A DNA stretch of 22,887 bases. It comes from TH5896 sp049578985. GTDB taxonomy: Archaea; Thermoproteota; Nitrososphaeria; Nitrososphaerales; Nitrososphaeraceae. Below, piece by piece: positions 1 through 9,157 of this stretch. Position 1 is the stretch's first letter, and the number at the start of each line of letters is the position of its first letter. Location of the stretch: the NCBI GenBank assembly GCA_049578985.1, contig JBAUMZ010000099.1, positions 1 to 22,887 of the forward strand, written 5' to 3'. Position numbers and translations under genes: made by a program. The notes under the pieces are model-generated. The model ran no database searches, was not told where the DNA came from, and saw nothing but the letters and a program-made list of their open reading frames with translations.

Positions 1-400
1 ATAGATATAATCAAATTCAGATACAGTTAATCCGGTAAATGACCTGAATAACAAGGGCTTTTTAGATAATCTACGATATGACATCAAAGGCTACTTCAAA
101 TAAGTGCATTATACGAAGTACAATATAGCTATAAGCTTCTAATTACGCAATAGATCTATTGTTATAAATATTACAGTTACAGTTGGTCAGCCAATTGGTA
201 GTGATCTAACACGTCTTCTGCGTTACCAAACTGTAGTTGTTTGATACATTCTTTCAAAACGCTATCATATACAATAACTTTCGTCTTTAATAAAAAATCG
301 TATTTTAATATCGATAGATAGCATCGTGTATCGTGAATCCGCTTCTAGTATATCGTTTTATACTTCACATATAAATCATAACACATAGTGGGCCAGTCGG
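1..400. other. AT-rich intergenic region, no gene recognised
   Basis: No reading frame of convincing composition was found on either strand, and no tRNA-like cloverleaf. The only feature with a likely role is the TATA-like stretch near 368-376, listed separately. Confidence 0.5.
368..376 (+). promoter_or_regulatory. TATA-like box for the 407-940 ORF
   Basis: The sequence catataaat is centred near 372. An archaeal TATA box usually sits about 26 nt before the transcript start, which predicts a start near 398-400 and a leader of only a few bases before the ATG at 407. Confidence 0.4.
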
Positions 401-406
401 TTGAAT

Positions 407-940
407 ATGTATATCAAGAGCACAAGAGCCCTTAGCGTGCTTATACTTAATAAGAAACGTTGTGAAGTTAAAGATATGTCTGATGAGTTACAGCAATATC
501 CTACAGAGGATATCATTCGAATCTTATCGAATCTTCCTGGATTCTTACGTGAGTCTATGATGAGAAGTAGACTGCAGGAACTCTGTACTAAGGACTCAAA
601 AACGCAGAACGACTTAATCGATTTGATATTGGGGGGTTTATCCTCAGCAGAGCAAGAGTCTTTGAAGAAGGTGATTCGAACCTGGCTTGGTGTAGTATCA
701 AGGTTAGAGAGTAGCGAAGTCTCGACTATGTTTTCTATATTTATAAGTAGATATGAAAAGGGTCCTTCTATATGTGAAAGTAATTACTTTGCTGTTCTAC
801 TTGAAGAATATCAATCGTTAGAAGGTGATCGAAGGATTATCCTTCGGGATAGTCTTGTTGAAGCGGCATTGAATCAATATCGGGGCAGGCAGATAATGCT
901 CACTTTACCTGAAAAGGTTCGTTCAGCACTAGAGTTGTGA
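407..940 (+). CDS. hypothetical helical protein, 177 aa
   Basis: I do not recognise the family. The frame opens at a TTG at 401. The ATG at 407 is preferred because a TATA-like box at 368-376 would place the transcript start just before it. An internal ATG at 476 (MSDELQQY...) is a reasonable alternative that removes a basic leader. The product is soluble, rich in Leu, Glu, Ser and Arg, and probably all-helical; there is no signal peptide, membrane segment or cysteine pair. It stands alone, with a 6-bp inverted repeat 20 bp after its stop. The composition is protein-like throughout and the ORF is uninterrupted, so I treat it as real, but no function can be assigned. Confidence 0.6.
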   Translation: MYIKSTRALSVLILNKKRCEVKDMSDELQQYPTEDIIRILSNLPGFLRESMMRSRLQELCTKDSKTQNDLIDLILGGLSSAEQESLKKVIRTWLGVVSRLESSEVSTMFSIFISRYEKGPSICESNYFAVLLEEYQSLEGDRRIILRDSLVEAALNQYRGRQIMLTLPEKVRSALEL

Positions 941-959
941 GTCCAATATTTGGATCAAA

Positions 960-980
960 TGTGGTTTACTCGAGACCACA
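960..980. repeat. short inverted repeat after the 407-940 ORF
   Basis: TGTGGT (960-965) and ACCACA (975-980) form a perfect 6-bp stem with a 9-nt loop, 20 bp after the stop codon. It could be a 3' hairpin. There is no T-run as expected for an archaeal terminator, so the role is uncertain. Confidence 0.35.
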
Positions 981-1369
981 CTCATTGAAGGATCTTTGAT
1001 ATTGGTGGTGTCAACAACAGTCACTCTTATCACATTCAAAATTTACTGGCTCTTTCCAAGCAAAGTTTATAGATAACTGTGCCACAACCAACACAGGTAT
1101 TAGTTCCTACAACGCAGAACGCACTAGCAAACCATAGCTTTTGTAATTGTGAGTGAATTCGTACTGAGAGCAGCGGCTTCAGGATGGCCTGACTTGTGTA
1201 ACAAATATCTATACCGAGCTTCTTTGAACGCCTTAAGGACTGAAACCAGGTTAATTCTGACGATTTCATATTCTTTCTCAAGATTATATTGACTCTTTCT
1301 TGTATGAATTGCTCAGCTCTGTTGGATAAATCATATTATTCCTTTGTACATTATCTATATCTCTTTACA

Positions 1370-1582
1370 TCATGGTAGCAAACGTGTTATAGTGACGCTT
1401 TTAGAATCAATTCCTTGGCCATGTTTTGGATAGTGGTACTGTGCACCCCTCCTTCCATTATTCATACTATCCAATTCGCTATACCAACCATCTATGACAT
1501 CAAAATCTAGAATAACCTCACCTCTCCTAACCAAGGATTTGTTGTAAAAAGACCAGTCAACCATGTCCAGCAATGATCTCAT
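1370..1582 (-). pseudogene. N-terminal fragment of an IS5-like DDE transposase
   Basis: The translated fragment contains DWSFYNKSLVRRGEVILDF followed by the GWYSELDSMNNGRRGAQYHYP segment (split here by description only). From memory this is the N-terminal signature of a DDE transposase group common in thaumarchaeal genomes, of several hundred residues. Here only about 47 residues match; after HYP the frame runs into unrelated sequence and stops. The catalytic DDE part is missing, so the element is dead. A start at the first or second ATG (1582 or 1564) is possible. It shows that insertion sequences have passed through this region. The IS family name is less certain than the transposase call. 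Confidence 0.6.
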
Positions 1583-1874
1583 TACACGTTAGCTAAATCT
1601 TAATTGGTCAACAAACTCATACTAGTATGATAATGATTCATGCAATAAAGCAAATTGCTCTATTCCCGTGTAAATGTCGGGGGTAAGTCTCTTTCTTGGG
1701 GCCAGATACAATATGGGTAAGATAGATCTGAAGGATCTTATGTTGCAAGAAAAAATCTAATAAATATGCAAGGATTTGGGTCCTCTCAATACTAATATGC
1801 CCTCTTCTTTCGAAGTTCTATTTCAATCAGAAACCTATTTTATCTATTCCTTCAAGAAGTAAGAGGAATCAGTT
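1583..1874. other. spacer with a 12-bp palindrome
   Basis: No gene is seen. CATACTAGTATG at 1618-1629 is a perfect 12-bp palindrome, 36 bp upstream of the transposase remnant on its strand. It could be a leftover end or operator, or chance. Confidence 0.3.
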
Positions 1875-3162
1875 GTGAAGGTTACAAACATAACTAGACA
1901 AGTTGGTCTACCGTCTGTAGCCATACTAAAGTCCCTTAGGATGGATACTATTGTTTTAACTTGCTTGATTTTCGTAGTCTTGCAGTTGCAGTATGAACCA
2001 AATAATGCATTGACACAATCTGTTAATGACCCAAATTTGGAAGCTGAGTCATTTGTAGAAGGGTTGAATTCACCCACAAGCATGGCATTCTTGGATAGCA
2101 AAAATATCCTAGTATTGGAAAAAGAGGGCCAAGTTCGACTCGTTTCAAATGGAAAACTTGCACTTGAACCAGTACTGCAAGTACCAGTTGACACAGATAG
2201 CGAACGTGGGCTGCTTGGAATAGCAGTTATGAACGGCAACGGAACCGGTTCTGGTCTTGGTCAAAATGAGAGTCCCCAGACCGTTTTTCTGTACTATACT
2301 GAGTCATAAAGAGGAGAAGGGGGTGAGTTGAGAAATAGAGTTTACAAATACAGTTGGAATGGTCGGACACTTGATAACCCAATCCTATTAGTAGATCTTC
2401 CTGCAATACCTGGTGGCAAGCTCATGATAGGCCCTGACAACTACCTCTATGGAATTATAGGAGATTTAAATCATGACGGAAAACTTCAGAATTTTCCTAA
2501 TGGTCCTGATCCGGATGACACTGGCATAATTTTCAAAGTAAATCCTAACGATGGAACACCTGCTCCAGATAATCCTTTATCTGCAGATCCAAATAATCCA
2601 TTAAGTAAATACTATGCGTACGGAATAAGAAACAGTTTTGGGCTCACATTTGATCCTGTTTCAAATACTGTTTGGGATACTGAAAATGGCCCAACGTCAG
2701 ATGATGAGATTAATCTTGTAAAGCCGAGATTTAATAGTGGATGGCAAACTATCATGGGTCCCATTTTTTCATCCGGAGGTACAGAAAACGAATTAGTTAG
2801 CTTTCCTGGATCTCATTATGCAGATCCACTTTTGACATGGTTGGACCCGGTTGCCGTAACTGATATAGAATTCCTAGAATCATCAAGTTTAGGAGAGCTA
2901 TTCTAATAATGTATTTGTAGGAGACAACAATAATGGAAATCTATATTATTTTAGAGTGAATCCAGATAGAAGTGCTCTCGTTCTTGATAATCTACCTGAT
3001 TTCGTGGTAAATAATGAGGAGGAGCAATCTTCCATAATCTTTGGTAATGGATTTGGACGTATTACTGACTTAGAAACTGGACCAGATGGATATCTCTATG
3101 TGTTGTCATATGATGCTGGGATTATTTATAGAATAGTCCCTTCATCAGTACTATCTTCCTGA
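1875..3162 (+). pseudogene. broken PQQ-dependent glucose/sorbosone dehydrogenase-like gene
   Basis: The gene resembles soluble aldose sugar dehydrogenases of the GSDH beta-propeller family, exported quinoproteins that oxidise sugars. From the ATG at 1941 (upstream GTG at 1875 preceded by an agagga element) there is a hydrophobic export signal (MDTIVLTCLIFVVLQL), then propeller-blade motifs: GLNSPTSMAFLDSKNILVLE, SERGLLGIAV, YAYGIRNSFGLTFDP, DEINLVKPRFNSGWQ, and DGYLYVLSYDAGIIYRI near the end. Two lesions are visible. An in-frame TAA at 2307-2309 interrupts ...YYTES/RGEGGELRNRVYKY without changing frame. Near 2890-2905 the frame shifts by one base (SSLGE/SYSNNVFVGDNNNGN). Without them the product would be roughly 430 aa, about the family norm. 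A short acidic tail after 3162 in a third frame (to the TAG near 3268) may be a further broken extension. Confidence 0.8.
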
Positions 3163-4150
3163 CCAACGGAGTTGCAGAAACAGCAATATCTATGTCTCCA
3201 ATAGAAAGGCAAGAACATGACGAACAAGATGAACAAAAGTTAGCAAGTGACGGTGATGAAAATAATTAGAATGATATGATTAACGCAGAGCACATGTGAG
3301 ACCACCATGATAAGCATCCTTTATTTAAAAAACATCATCAATTTGAGTTCATTATGGGTACCCAAAGTGATGCAGAAGTACTATTATCATTCTCTATCTG
3401 TGAAATAACTATTCAATCAAAGATAAATGTAAGATAGACCGACCGATTAGCATTCGAAGGCGTGGTTCTCCTGCAAGACTACTTTGATAGGCTATATTGC
3501 AGTCCTGTGGTTTGCCCATACTATCTTATGCCTATACTTCCATCCTTGTTAAAGGGATGGCCAATCTATTACATATGACAGCATACACCATTTCTGAAGT
3601 ACGCATAAGCCTTAACTTCCACGATCCTCCAGAATGATGTCGACCTACTTTTTCGGCTAACCGATCTTCTGCTACTATTACACATTACAAGTAAATAAAC
3701 CTAATTGTCTAACAAATATACTAATATTCAAATATCTATTAAAATGTAATGGATAATGTATAAAATCATGAAAATTCTCCAACTATTCAATCGAGTATTT
3801 TCTTAAGTATATTAGATCGATGAATGGTTGAACTTAAACTCAATTATTTTTTTATTATTCTAAAGAGTAGCATCACAATGAAAATTGTATTTGTAAATAA
3901 TTAGTGATCAGTAAGTCCTTGCCGCCTGGAGACACTTTGGCACAAAGTGTTCTAAATCCTGTTCAACCAGAATACAACTTTGCCTCAAGAACAAACTATG
4001 TACTCACTGTAGAGCCTTAAACTGATCAGTTATGCAGAAATGCGGTAATAAGCAGAAGCTCTTTTTAGTGATTTCATAGTATAAAGTTATTACTGTGTGG
4101 GAACATTCGTCTAATATATTCATCTCTGTACTAATTGCAGGAATTTATGA
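3163..4150. other. degenerate region with short coding-like scraps
   Basis: No intact gene. Three scraps read like protein. An acidic tail follows the dehydrogenase (MSPIERQEHDEQDEQKLA...). A His-rich run (DHHDKHPLFKKHHQFEF...) leads into MGTQSDAEVLLSFS and stops near 3437. A 38-codon frame at 3904-4020 (LPPGDTLAQSVLNPVQPEYN...) looks like the C-terminus of an exported beta protein. None can be named. The pattern fits old, decaying genes. Confidence 0.35.
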
Positions 4151-4468
4151 AAGAATGGAACATATCGTAGTTCTATTACGTATCAAGGGTGTTTAAAGGA
4201 ACCTGTAACTGATGATTCTGGGAATAGGATCATTATTAGCACGTATTATTGGCAGGCTTTGAAATTGCAACGCCTTATTTCTGCCGGACGCCCGCCATCT
4301 TACTTCGTTATCATGCTTTCAGATCTAAATCCAAAACTCAAACAAGCCTTGAAAGATCTAGACGACGAAACTAAAAGTTATGTGATCATTCAGGCGATTG
4401 GCAGGATTTTCGAAAATATAAATCCTAGGCTTTATCATCTGAGTATCGCCAGACAGACATTGCTATAG
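4151..4468 (+). pseudogene. unidentified gene fragment, open frame without a clear start
   Basis: The frame is open from a TGA at 4148-4150 to the stop at 4466-4468, about 105 codons. Its first part (GTYRSSITYQGCLKEPVTDD...) reads as protein although no ATG precedes it. The only usual starts are a TTG at 4259 and an ATG at 4313 (MLSDLNPKLKQALKDLDD), which would give a 51-aa helical protein. I do not recognise it. It lies 76 bp before a primase remnant on the same strand, so both may be leftovers of one integrated element. A small real gene starting at 4313 is the alternative. Confidence 0.35.
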
Positions 4469-4544
4469 ATTGGACCTATAACAGAGAACGTGACAAGTAC
4501 TGATGACTAATCTTTAGTTGGACTGACTGGCGGGCTACTTCATA

Positions 4545-4822
4545 ATGACGATAGTGAAGGGCGGAAACAAGAAAATGGTAGCAAACCAAGACAAAAAAGA
4601 TCTTATTGCTAAATTAACAGAAAGAGTAACCTCCAGTTGTGATTTCAAGACTTTCGCTGATACCAAGGAAATTTACTGGTACGACAACAAACTAGGCACA
4701 TATACCGCAGTAATGGGGAATCGATCATCGAAGCACTAGTAGAATCAGCAAAACCAAATATTTCGACCCATGAAGCACTTCCTGAAAACCTCCCCCATTA
4801 TTTAGATGCAGTATTCCGATGA
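4545..4822 (+). pseudogene. N-terminal remnant of a D5/P4-type primase-helicase
   Basis: The first frame (4545-4739) contains DKKDLIAKLTERV, then FKTFADTKEIYWYDNKLGTY. The thread continues after a one-base shift near 4711-4716 as NGESIIEALVESAKPNISTH to a TGA at 4820-4822. The pattern (F+T, D+KEI-Y-Y-, -G-Y, then -GE-II+) is that of the short region before the primase/ATPase domain in plasmid and virus D5_N/P4-family replication proteins, recalled from archaeal examples. The rest, several hundred residues with the ATPase, is absent. It is a relic of an integrated plasmid or virus. It could in principle be a stand-alone small protein, but the frameshift argues against that. Confidence 0.5.
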
Positions 4823-4963
4823 AGTGTCGGTATATTTCTAGGTCGGCAGTATGAGAGTACTAAAATTACTAATTTCGTTCTTCTAGATGTCATTAAACTG
4901 TGAAAAATGTTATGAATGATTTTCTCCCATCTATATTATCTGTCGTGAAGGCTTGTAAAACAT

Positions 4964-4973
4964 ACATATAAAG
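4964..4973 (+). promoter_or_regulatory. TATA-like box for the helicase gene
   Basis: The run acatataaag is about 62 nt upstream of the ATG at 5030. It predicts a transcript start near 4995 and a leader of about 35 nt, longer than the near-leaderless genes elsewhere in the window. Confidence 0.35.
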
Positions 4974-5029
4974 ATAAATTAACGTGACGTAACGTATTGA
5001 TACGGTGATACGATCATCGGCGTTCTAAT

Positions 5030-7045
5030 ATGAATAAAACACAATCAATAAGCACATCACAAGTGACAAAGAATTTCCCCTTCCCGCAGAAAAGACAAAG
5101 ACAAGAACATATTCTCAAGGAAATTTGTGAAGCTTTTAATTCAGGTTACAAACGAATCATTCTTGAAGCACCAACTGGATTCGGAAAAAGCCCTCTGGCC
5201 GTGTCATTCGCACTCACTTTGGGATCAAGCTATATATGTACTTCAACGAAGGATTTGCAAAGCCAGTATACCAATGATTTTTCATACCTAAAAGTAGTCA
5301 AAGGCAAAAGTAACTTCCCTTGTTTGGTAAAGGAAGATTTCATAAAAGATGGTAAATATAGATGTAAAATCTGCCTTACACCCATAGTACCACGTCAAAG
5401 TAAATCATTAGAAAAAGAAGATCTAGTTATTAGCGAGTGTAGACACACCACGGTAGAATACGGACCTTGCATGACTGATGAAACTTTTAGAGACAATGGT
5501 TGCAAATACAGAACTTTTTCGAAGGATTATACTGCGGTCAAGAAAGGCACAAGAAACGAATCGGTATTTATTCCTCTAGTAACCATCCAAAATTATCAGA
5601 AAGATTATTCACGCTGGCTTCATCTAGAAAACTTCAAGACAGGAGATTCCCCAATTACAGACTGGCGAGCATGCCCCTATTTTGATCAATTAAACATCGC
5701 TTTAAGTGCTAGTCATTCAATATTCAACTATTCTAATTTCTTGGCACTGCTTCCAAGCAAGAAAAATCTCCTTTCAAGAGAATTACTTGTCCTAGATGAA
5801 GGACACTTGTTAGAAACAGAACTTGTAAAGTTCAGAGGATTGATAATTACAAGGAGAAGATGGAAGAGCTATATTTCTGATCTAAAACTCATTGACTTCG
5901 GTTTTGATGATATCAAAAGATGGATTGATTTTTTGATAGAACTTGAAACAAAGATGCTTAATCTACTTGGTAATAGCTCAGTGGCTGAATCTCTGGCCAT
6001 CGAACGTAAAGTCAAATATGGGTGGTCTACTGACAAGAAAAAGAACCTGAATGAGAATACTGGAATAGTATCTTCATCGGATTTATTTGAAAGTGATGAA
6101 CAAATTTCCAAACAATATGAAGATCTTTCTGTTCATGTAAATAATACATTAACAGATGAGGTCGCTGCTGACGCCATTAGAGATACCGAGAGACTAACAC
6201 GCACGATAAATAATATCATATCAGATCCGGAAAATTGGATAGTATCGGACATATTAAAAGAGAACTATGAGGTGGTAAAAGTTGAATTCAAACCATTAGA
6301 TATATCAAAGTACTGTAAGGCTGTATTTGACAAATGCTCAAAAACAATCATTATGAGTGCTACAATACTAAATTATAAGACCTTTTGCAGAAACATTGGG
6401 ATCTCTCATGATAATGATGAAGTAAAATTCATACAAGTTCCATCAGACTTTCCAGTAGAAAATAGACCTATATATCCTATGAACGTAGCTTATCTCAACT
6501 ATAATAATCTGCAATTGCAAGAAACTAAATCAGCTATTACAAATGCTGTCGATAATTTAATGACAATACACAATAAACATAAAGGAATAATCCACACTAC
6601 GTCTTATGAGCAACTCAATTTTATTAAAGATAATATTTCTAAGAATAATGCTAGAAGACTCATTGTGACCGATCCAGAACTACAGAGAGATGAAGTTATC
6701 CAAGAACACTTTTTTGCAAAAAAGCCCAGCGTCTTAATTTCTCCATCACTACACACTGGGCTAGACTTAAAAGAAGATTTATCAAGATTTCAAATAATAA
6801 CCAAAGTTCCTTATCCTAATAAAAGCGACAGATGGATAAACGCGAAAAGAAATAAAGTTCCTGAATGGTATTATTGGCAGACGGGTTTAAAACTTGTCCA
6901 GGCCTATGGTAGATCTGTTAGGTCTAAAGACGATTGGGCAAGAACATACATTTTAGATTCAGCGTTTCAGTATTTTCTAAGAAAGAACAGAGAAATCTTG
7001 CCTGATTGGTTCGTCAACGCAATCAAAAATCATAATCTGACTTAA
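5030..7045 (+). CDS. XPD/DinG-like superfamily 2 DNA helicase, 671 aa
   Basis: This is an ATP-dependent DNA helicase of the Rad3/XPD-DinG type, which unwinds DNA 5'-3' and usually carries an iron-sulfur cluster. Visible motifs are motif I EAPTGFGKS (residues 46-54, Lys53), motif II DEGH (256-259, instead of the common DEAH), motif III SAT (443-445), the SPSLHTGLDL segment (571-580) and motif VI QAYGRSVRS (624-632). Between motifs I and II lie eight cysteines (98, 112, 115, 137, 147, 158, 215, plus Cys70 before them), more than the four of XPD. They suggest a 4Fe-4S domain, possibly with an extra zinc knuckle. Length is in the family range. The ATG at 5030 is the first in frame. It is a single gene after a primase remnant, so it may have come with a mobile element rather than being the housekeeping XPD. 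Exact subfamily is uncertain. Confidence 0.85.
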   Translation: MNKTQSISTSQVTKNFPFPQKRQRQEHILKEICEAFNSGYKRIILEAPTGFGKSPLAVSFALTLGSSYICTSTKDLQSQYTNDFSYLKVVKGKSNFPCLVKEDFIKDGKYRCKICLTPIVPRQSKSLEKEDLVISECRHTTVEYGPCMTDETFRDNGCKYRTFSKDYTAVKKGTRNESVFIPLVTIQNYQKDYSRWLHLENFKTGDSPITDWRACPYFDQLNIALSASHSIFNYSNFLALLPSKKNLLSRELLVLDEGHLLETELVKFRGLIITRRRWKSYISDLKLIDFGFDDIKRWIDFLIELETKMLNLLGNSSVAESLAIERKVKYGWSTDKKKNLNENTGIVSSSDLFESDEQISKQYEDLSVHVNNTLTDEVAADAIRDTERLTRTINNIISDPENWIVSDILKENYEVVKVEFKPLDISKYCKAVFDKCSKTIIMSATILNYKTFCRNIGISHDNDEVKFIQVPSDFPVENRPIYPMNVAYLNYNNLQLQETKSAITNAVDNLMTIHNKHKGIIHTTSYEQLNFIKDNISKNNARRLIVTDPELQRDEVIQEHFFAKKPSVLISPSLHTGLDLKEDLSRFQIITKVPYPNKSDRWINAKRNKVPEWYYWQTGLKLVQAYGRSVRSKDDWARTYILDSAFQYFLRKNREILPDWFVNAIKNHNLT

Positions 7046-8105
7046 TTTCGTTTTTCAAAACTAAAAATTTACTTGTGCATCAGTTATTGTTTGGTGGAGT
7101 AGCCAAGGCTCAACGAGGAGGAGGGCCATCCAACATTCCACCAATTGCTTCTCTGCATGAGAAGTTCTTAGAAGGTACAGAAGTCACATCCTTTCCTAGC
7201 TTCTTGAAGATATCAAACACTACAGAAGTCACATCCTTTCCTTTTTGACGCTGTAATGTAAACATCCTAAGATTGCTTGCAATCAATATATTCCTAGACA
7301 AATCCACAAAATCTCTTGATTACAATTCAAGGTAAAATACCTTGCCATTCATAACATTTGTACGGATCTTAGCGATTCCAACCATCATAAATCTCCAGCT
7401 AACGTATATCATCTTGTGGGTATATTTCAGAACGGAATTAATGCAATGCGTCATATTATAAATCTGCCAGTTGTTCGATGAAGATGCCTGATTGAAATGT
7501 AACCCGTTATTCGAGCCTATTACGAATCATAAGGGGATTCTCACTGAAAAGGTGATGCTGTACTTAAGGAACACAAGGACAGACCGCAAGAAATAGAGGT
7601 TCTTGATCGTTCAAGAATTTTCCCAGAGTAATATCTTCAAACGAACTATTCGGAGCTATCATTGCGCGTCTGATACGAATAGTAATAATAGCTTGATCGC
7701 GGAAAGTGTTTTGCTTTCTTTTTAAATCTGAAAAAATTATGTATTTGCTTTATCATACGCATACTATGCTCTAATGGCATATACGTTTGTTGGTGGGTAT
7801 TTGATACTCTTTGCACAGGCTGGGATTATTACAATTGAAGGTGGCACTAAAGCAATCATTACAACGGATTCTCCTATAATCCGCAACTTATCTAATTACT
7901 TTCCTGTCTTTATCGCTTGACCTCCTCTTAAGACTAAAAGCCTGTTGCAGTGTGTTTACATAACCGATCATAAATGAAATAATTGGCTAATAGCTTTGTC
8001 TATGGATCTCCACAAATGTGAAACAATATGCTGTTGAAGCAGAAAGCAAAATCGTCGAGATCACCGGCATAGGTGTATAGGTCTAAATTTTTACTATTTT
8101 GGTTG
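7046..8105. other. long region without a convincing gene
   Basis: Besides the 22-bp repeat pair at 7176-7242, two weak frames are present. A minus frame at 7110-7307 (65 codons) ends in AIGGMLDGPPPR, and the sense continues past its TGA as ALATPPNNN. It carries the repeat in phase (KDVTSV twice, 15 codons apart) and may be a relic. A plus frame at 7774-7920 (48 aa, MAYTFVGGYLILFAQAGIIT...) has one hydrophobic segment. It could be a small membrane protein or a fragment. Neither can be named. Confidence 0.35.
7176..7242. repeat. 22-bp direct repeat pair, 45-bp period
   Basis: tacagaagtcacatcctttc plus ct is found at 7176-7197 and again, identical, at 7221-7242. The period of 45 bp is a multiple of three, so on the minus strand it encodes the same KDVTSV segment twice in one frame. 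With only two units and a 23-bp spacer it is not a CRISPR. Confidence 0.75.
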
Positions 8106-8124
8106 TATTCATCAAATATAGACA
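8106..8124 (+). promoter_or_regulatory. upstream element shared with the second tfb gene
   Basis: tattcatcaaatatagaca differs at one base from the 17821-17839 sequence. The distance from its end to the ATG is almost the same (115 versus 114 nt between), although most of the sequence between has diverged. The aaatatag core could be a distal TATA box giving a roughly 90-nt leader, or a regulator site. Confidence 0.45.
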
Positions 8125-8203
8125 AAAATACTGCCGTATTATGCTTACATTCAATATCTATAAACATTCTTACGAAAGAATTACAATTATAGCGGTATTT
8201 TAA

Positions 8204-8220
8204 AGCCTATTATATAGGCT
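8204..8220. promoter_or_regulatory. operator-like dyad before tfb copy 1
   Basis: AGCCTAT and ATAGGCT flank a 3-nt centre (TAT), making a near-palindrome 19 bp upstream of the ATG and just after a TTTTAAAG run that could be the proximal TATA box. Bound protein here would block initiation. The second tfb has only a partial version (cctattatactatg), so selection for the dyad is unproven. Confidence 0.3.
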
Positions 8221-8239
8221 ATGCGTATATATATATGTT

Positions 8240-9157
8240 ATGTTAAAAAGCAAATTAGTATGTAAAATGTGTAGCCAGACTTCCGATGTAATTACGGACG
8301 CAGAGGCTGGCGAGATAATCTGTACCAATTGTGGTATGGTTAAATCTACTGACAGGGCATTTCAACAGAGCACTCCAGAGTGGCGTGCTTTTGATTATAA
8401 CCAAATGAGAGATAGAAGTAGAGTAGGAATGCCCATGACACTAACACGTCATGATAAAGGTCTTTCCACAGTAATTGGAAGGCCAAATAAAGATGCGAGT
8501 GGAAAAGGACTTGACGATTCAATGCGAACTATGATGCAAAGATTAAGGACATGGGATCATAGAATTCAAGTAAGCTCACCAACAGACAGGAATCTTGCGA
8601 GAGCATTTCAGAGCCTCGAAATACTAAAAGGAAAGTTGGGATTACCAGATAATGTAATAGAAAAGGCAGCTTATATCTATAGAAAGGTACAGCAACTAGG
8701 AATGGTTAAAGGAAGAACAATAGCAGCTACATTAGCTGCATCTATTTATGTTGCCTCAAGAGAGGCTGGAATTCCTAGAACATTGGCAGAGATAGCAACT
8801 CTTAACAATACATCATATAAGGAACTGTCCAGGGTCTATAGACTGATAGTATTGAATCTAGATTTGAAGGTTCCAATGGTAGATCCGGTAAAGTGTATTG
8901 CAAAGATTGCAAATAAAATGGAGGTAAGCGAGAAAACAAAAAGACATGCTATAAACTATATGCACGCTGTGATAACAAGAGGGATCGCAGCAGGAAAAGA
9001 TCCCATGGGATTAGCAGGAGCTGTTTTATACCTATCTTGTATACACGGCGACGAACATAGGAACCAGTTAGATGTTGCAGCTGCTTCTGGAGTAACAGAA
9101 GTAACTCTACGAAATAGATGTAAAGAACTTAACACAAAGATTCCTCACCTTAATTAG
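8240..9157 (+). CDS. tfb: transcription initiation factor B (TFB), copy 1
   Basis: TFB is the archaeal TFIIB homologue. It binds the TBP-TATA complex and the BRE and recruits RNA polymerase. The 305-aa product has an N-terminal zinc ribbon (Cys8, Cys11, Cys28, Cys31), a B-reader/linker region (about 40-105, with GMPMTLTRHDKGLSTVIG), and two cyclin-like repeats (about 110-200 and 205-300). Motifs include KGRTIAATLAASIYVASREA and GVTEVTLRNRCKEL. All expected parts and length are present. The ATG at 8240 follows a TATA-rich stretch (tatatatatgtt) that also precedes the second copy. The two TFBs are clearly related (same length within one residue, long identical blocks) but differ at many sites, so the duplication is not recent. 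Ammonia-oxidising archaea carry several TFBs, and an accessory one may serve a subset of promoters. Confidence 0.95.
   Translation: MLKSKLVCKMCSQTSDVITDAEAGEIICTNCGMVKSTDRAFQQSTPEWRAFDYNQMRDRSRVGMPMTLTRHDKGLSTVIGRPNKDASGKGLDDSMRTMMQRLRTWDHRIQVSSPTDRNLARAFQSLEILKGKLGLPDNVIEKAAYIYRKVQQLGMVKGRTIAATLAASIYVASREAGIPRTLAEIATLNNTSYKELSRVYRLIVLNLDLKVPMVDPVKCIAKIANKMEVSEKTKRHAINYMHAVITRGIAAGKDPMGLAGAVLYLSCIHGDEHRNQLDVAAASGVTEVTLRNRCKELNTKIPHLN

Noticed and set aside
668..690. tRNA-like T-loop (gattcgaacc on plus, ggttcgaatc on minus)
   Set aside because: No matching acceptor, D or anticodon arms around it, and it lies inside a protein-coding frame.
1036..1281. 81-codon minus-strand frame with CVGC near its end
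   Set aside because: No recognisable family, odd composition, no promoter signal, and located in the degenerate area downstream of the transposase scrap. It may be a relic but cannot be supported.
7176..7242. CRISPR array
   Set aside because: Only two repeat units with a 23-bp spacer, no further units on either side and no cas genes.
8225..8237. tatatatatat just before tfb copy 1 as its TATA box
   Set aside because: It ends only a few bases before the ATG, too close to direct a transcript that includes the start codon. It is conserved with tfb copy 2, but a different upstream box is needed.
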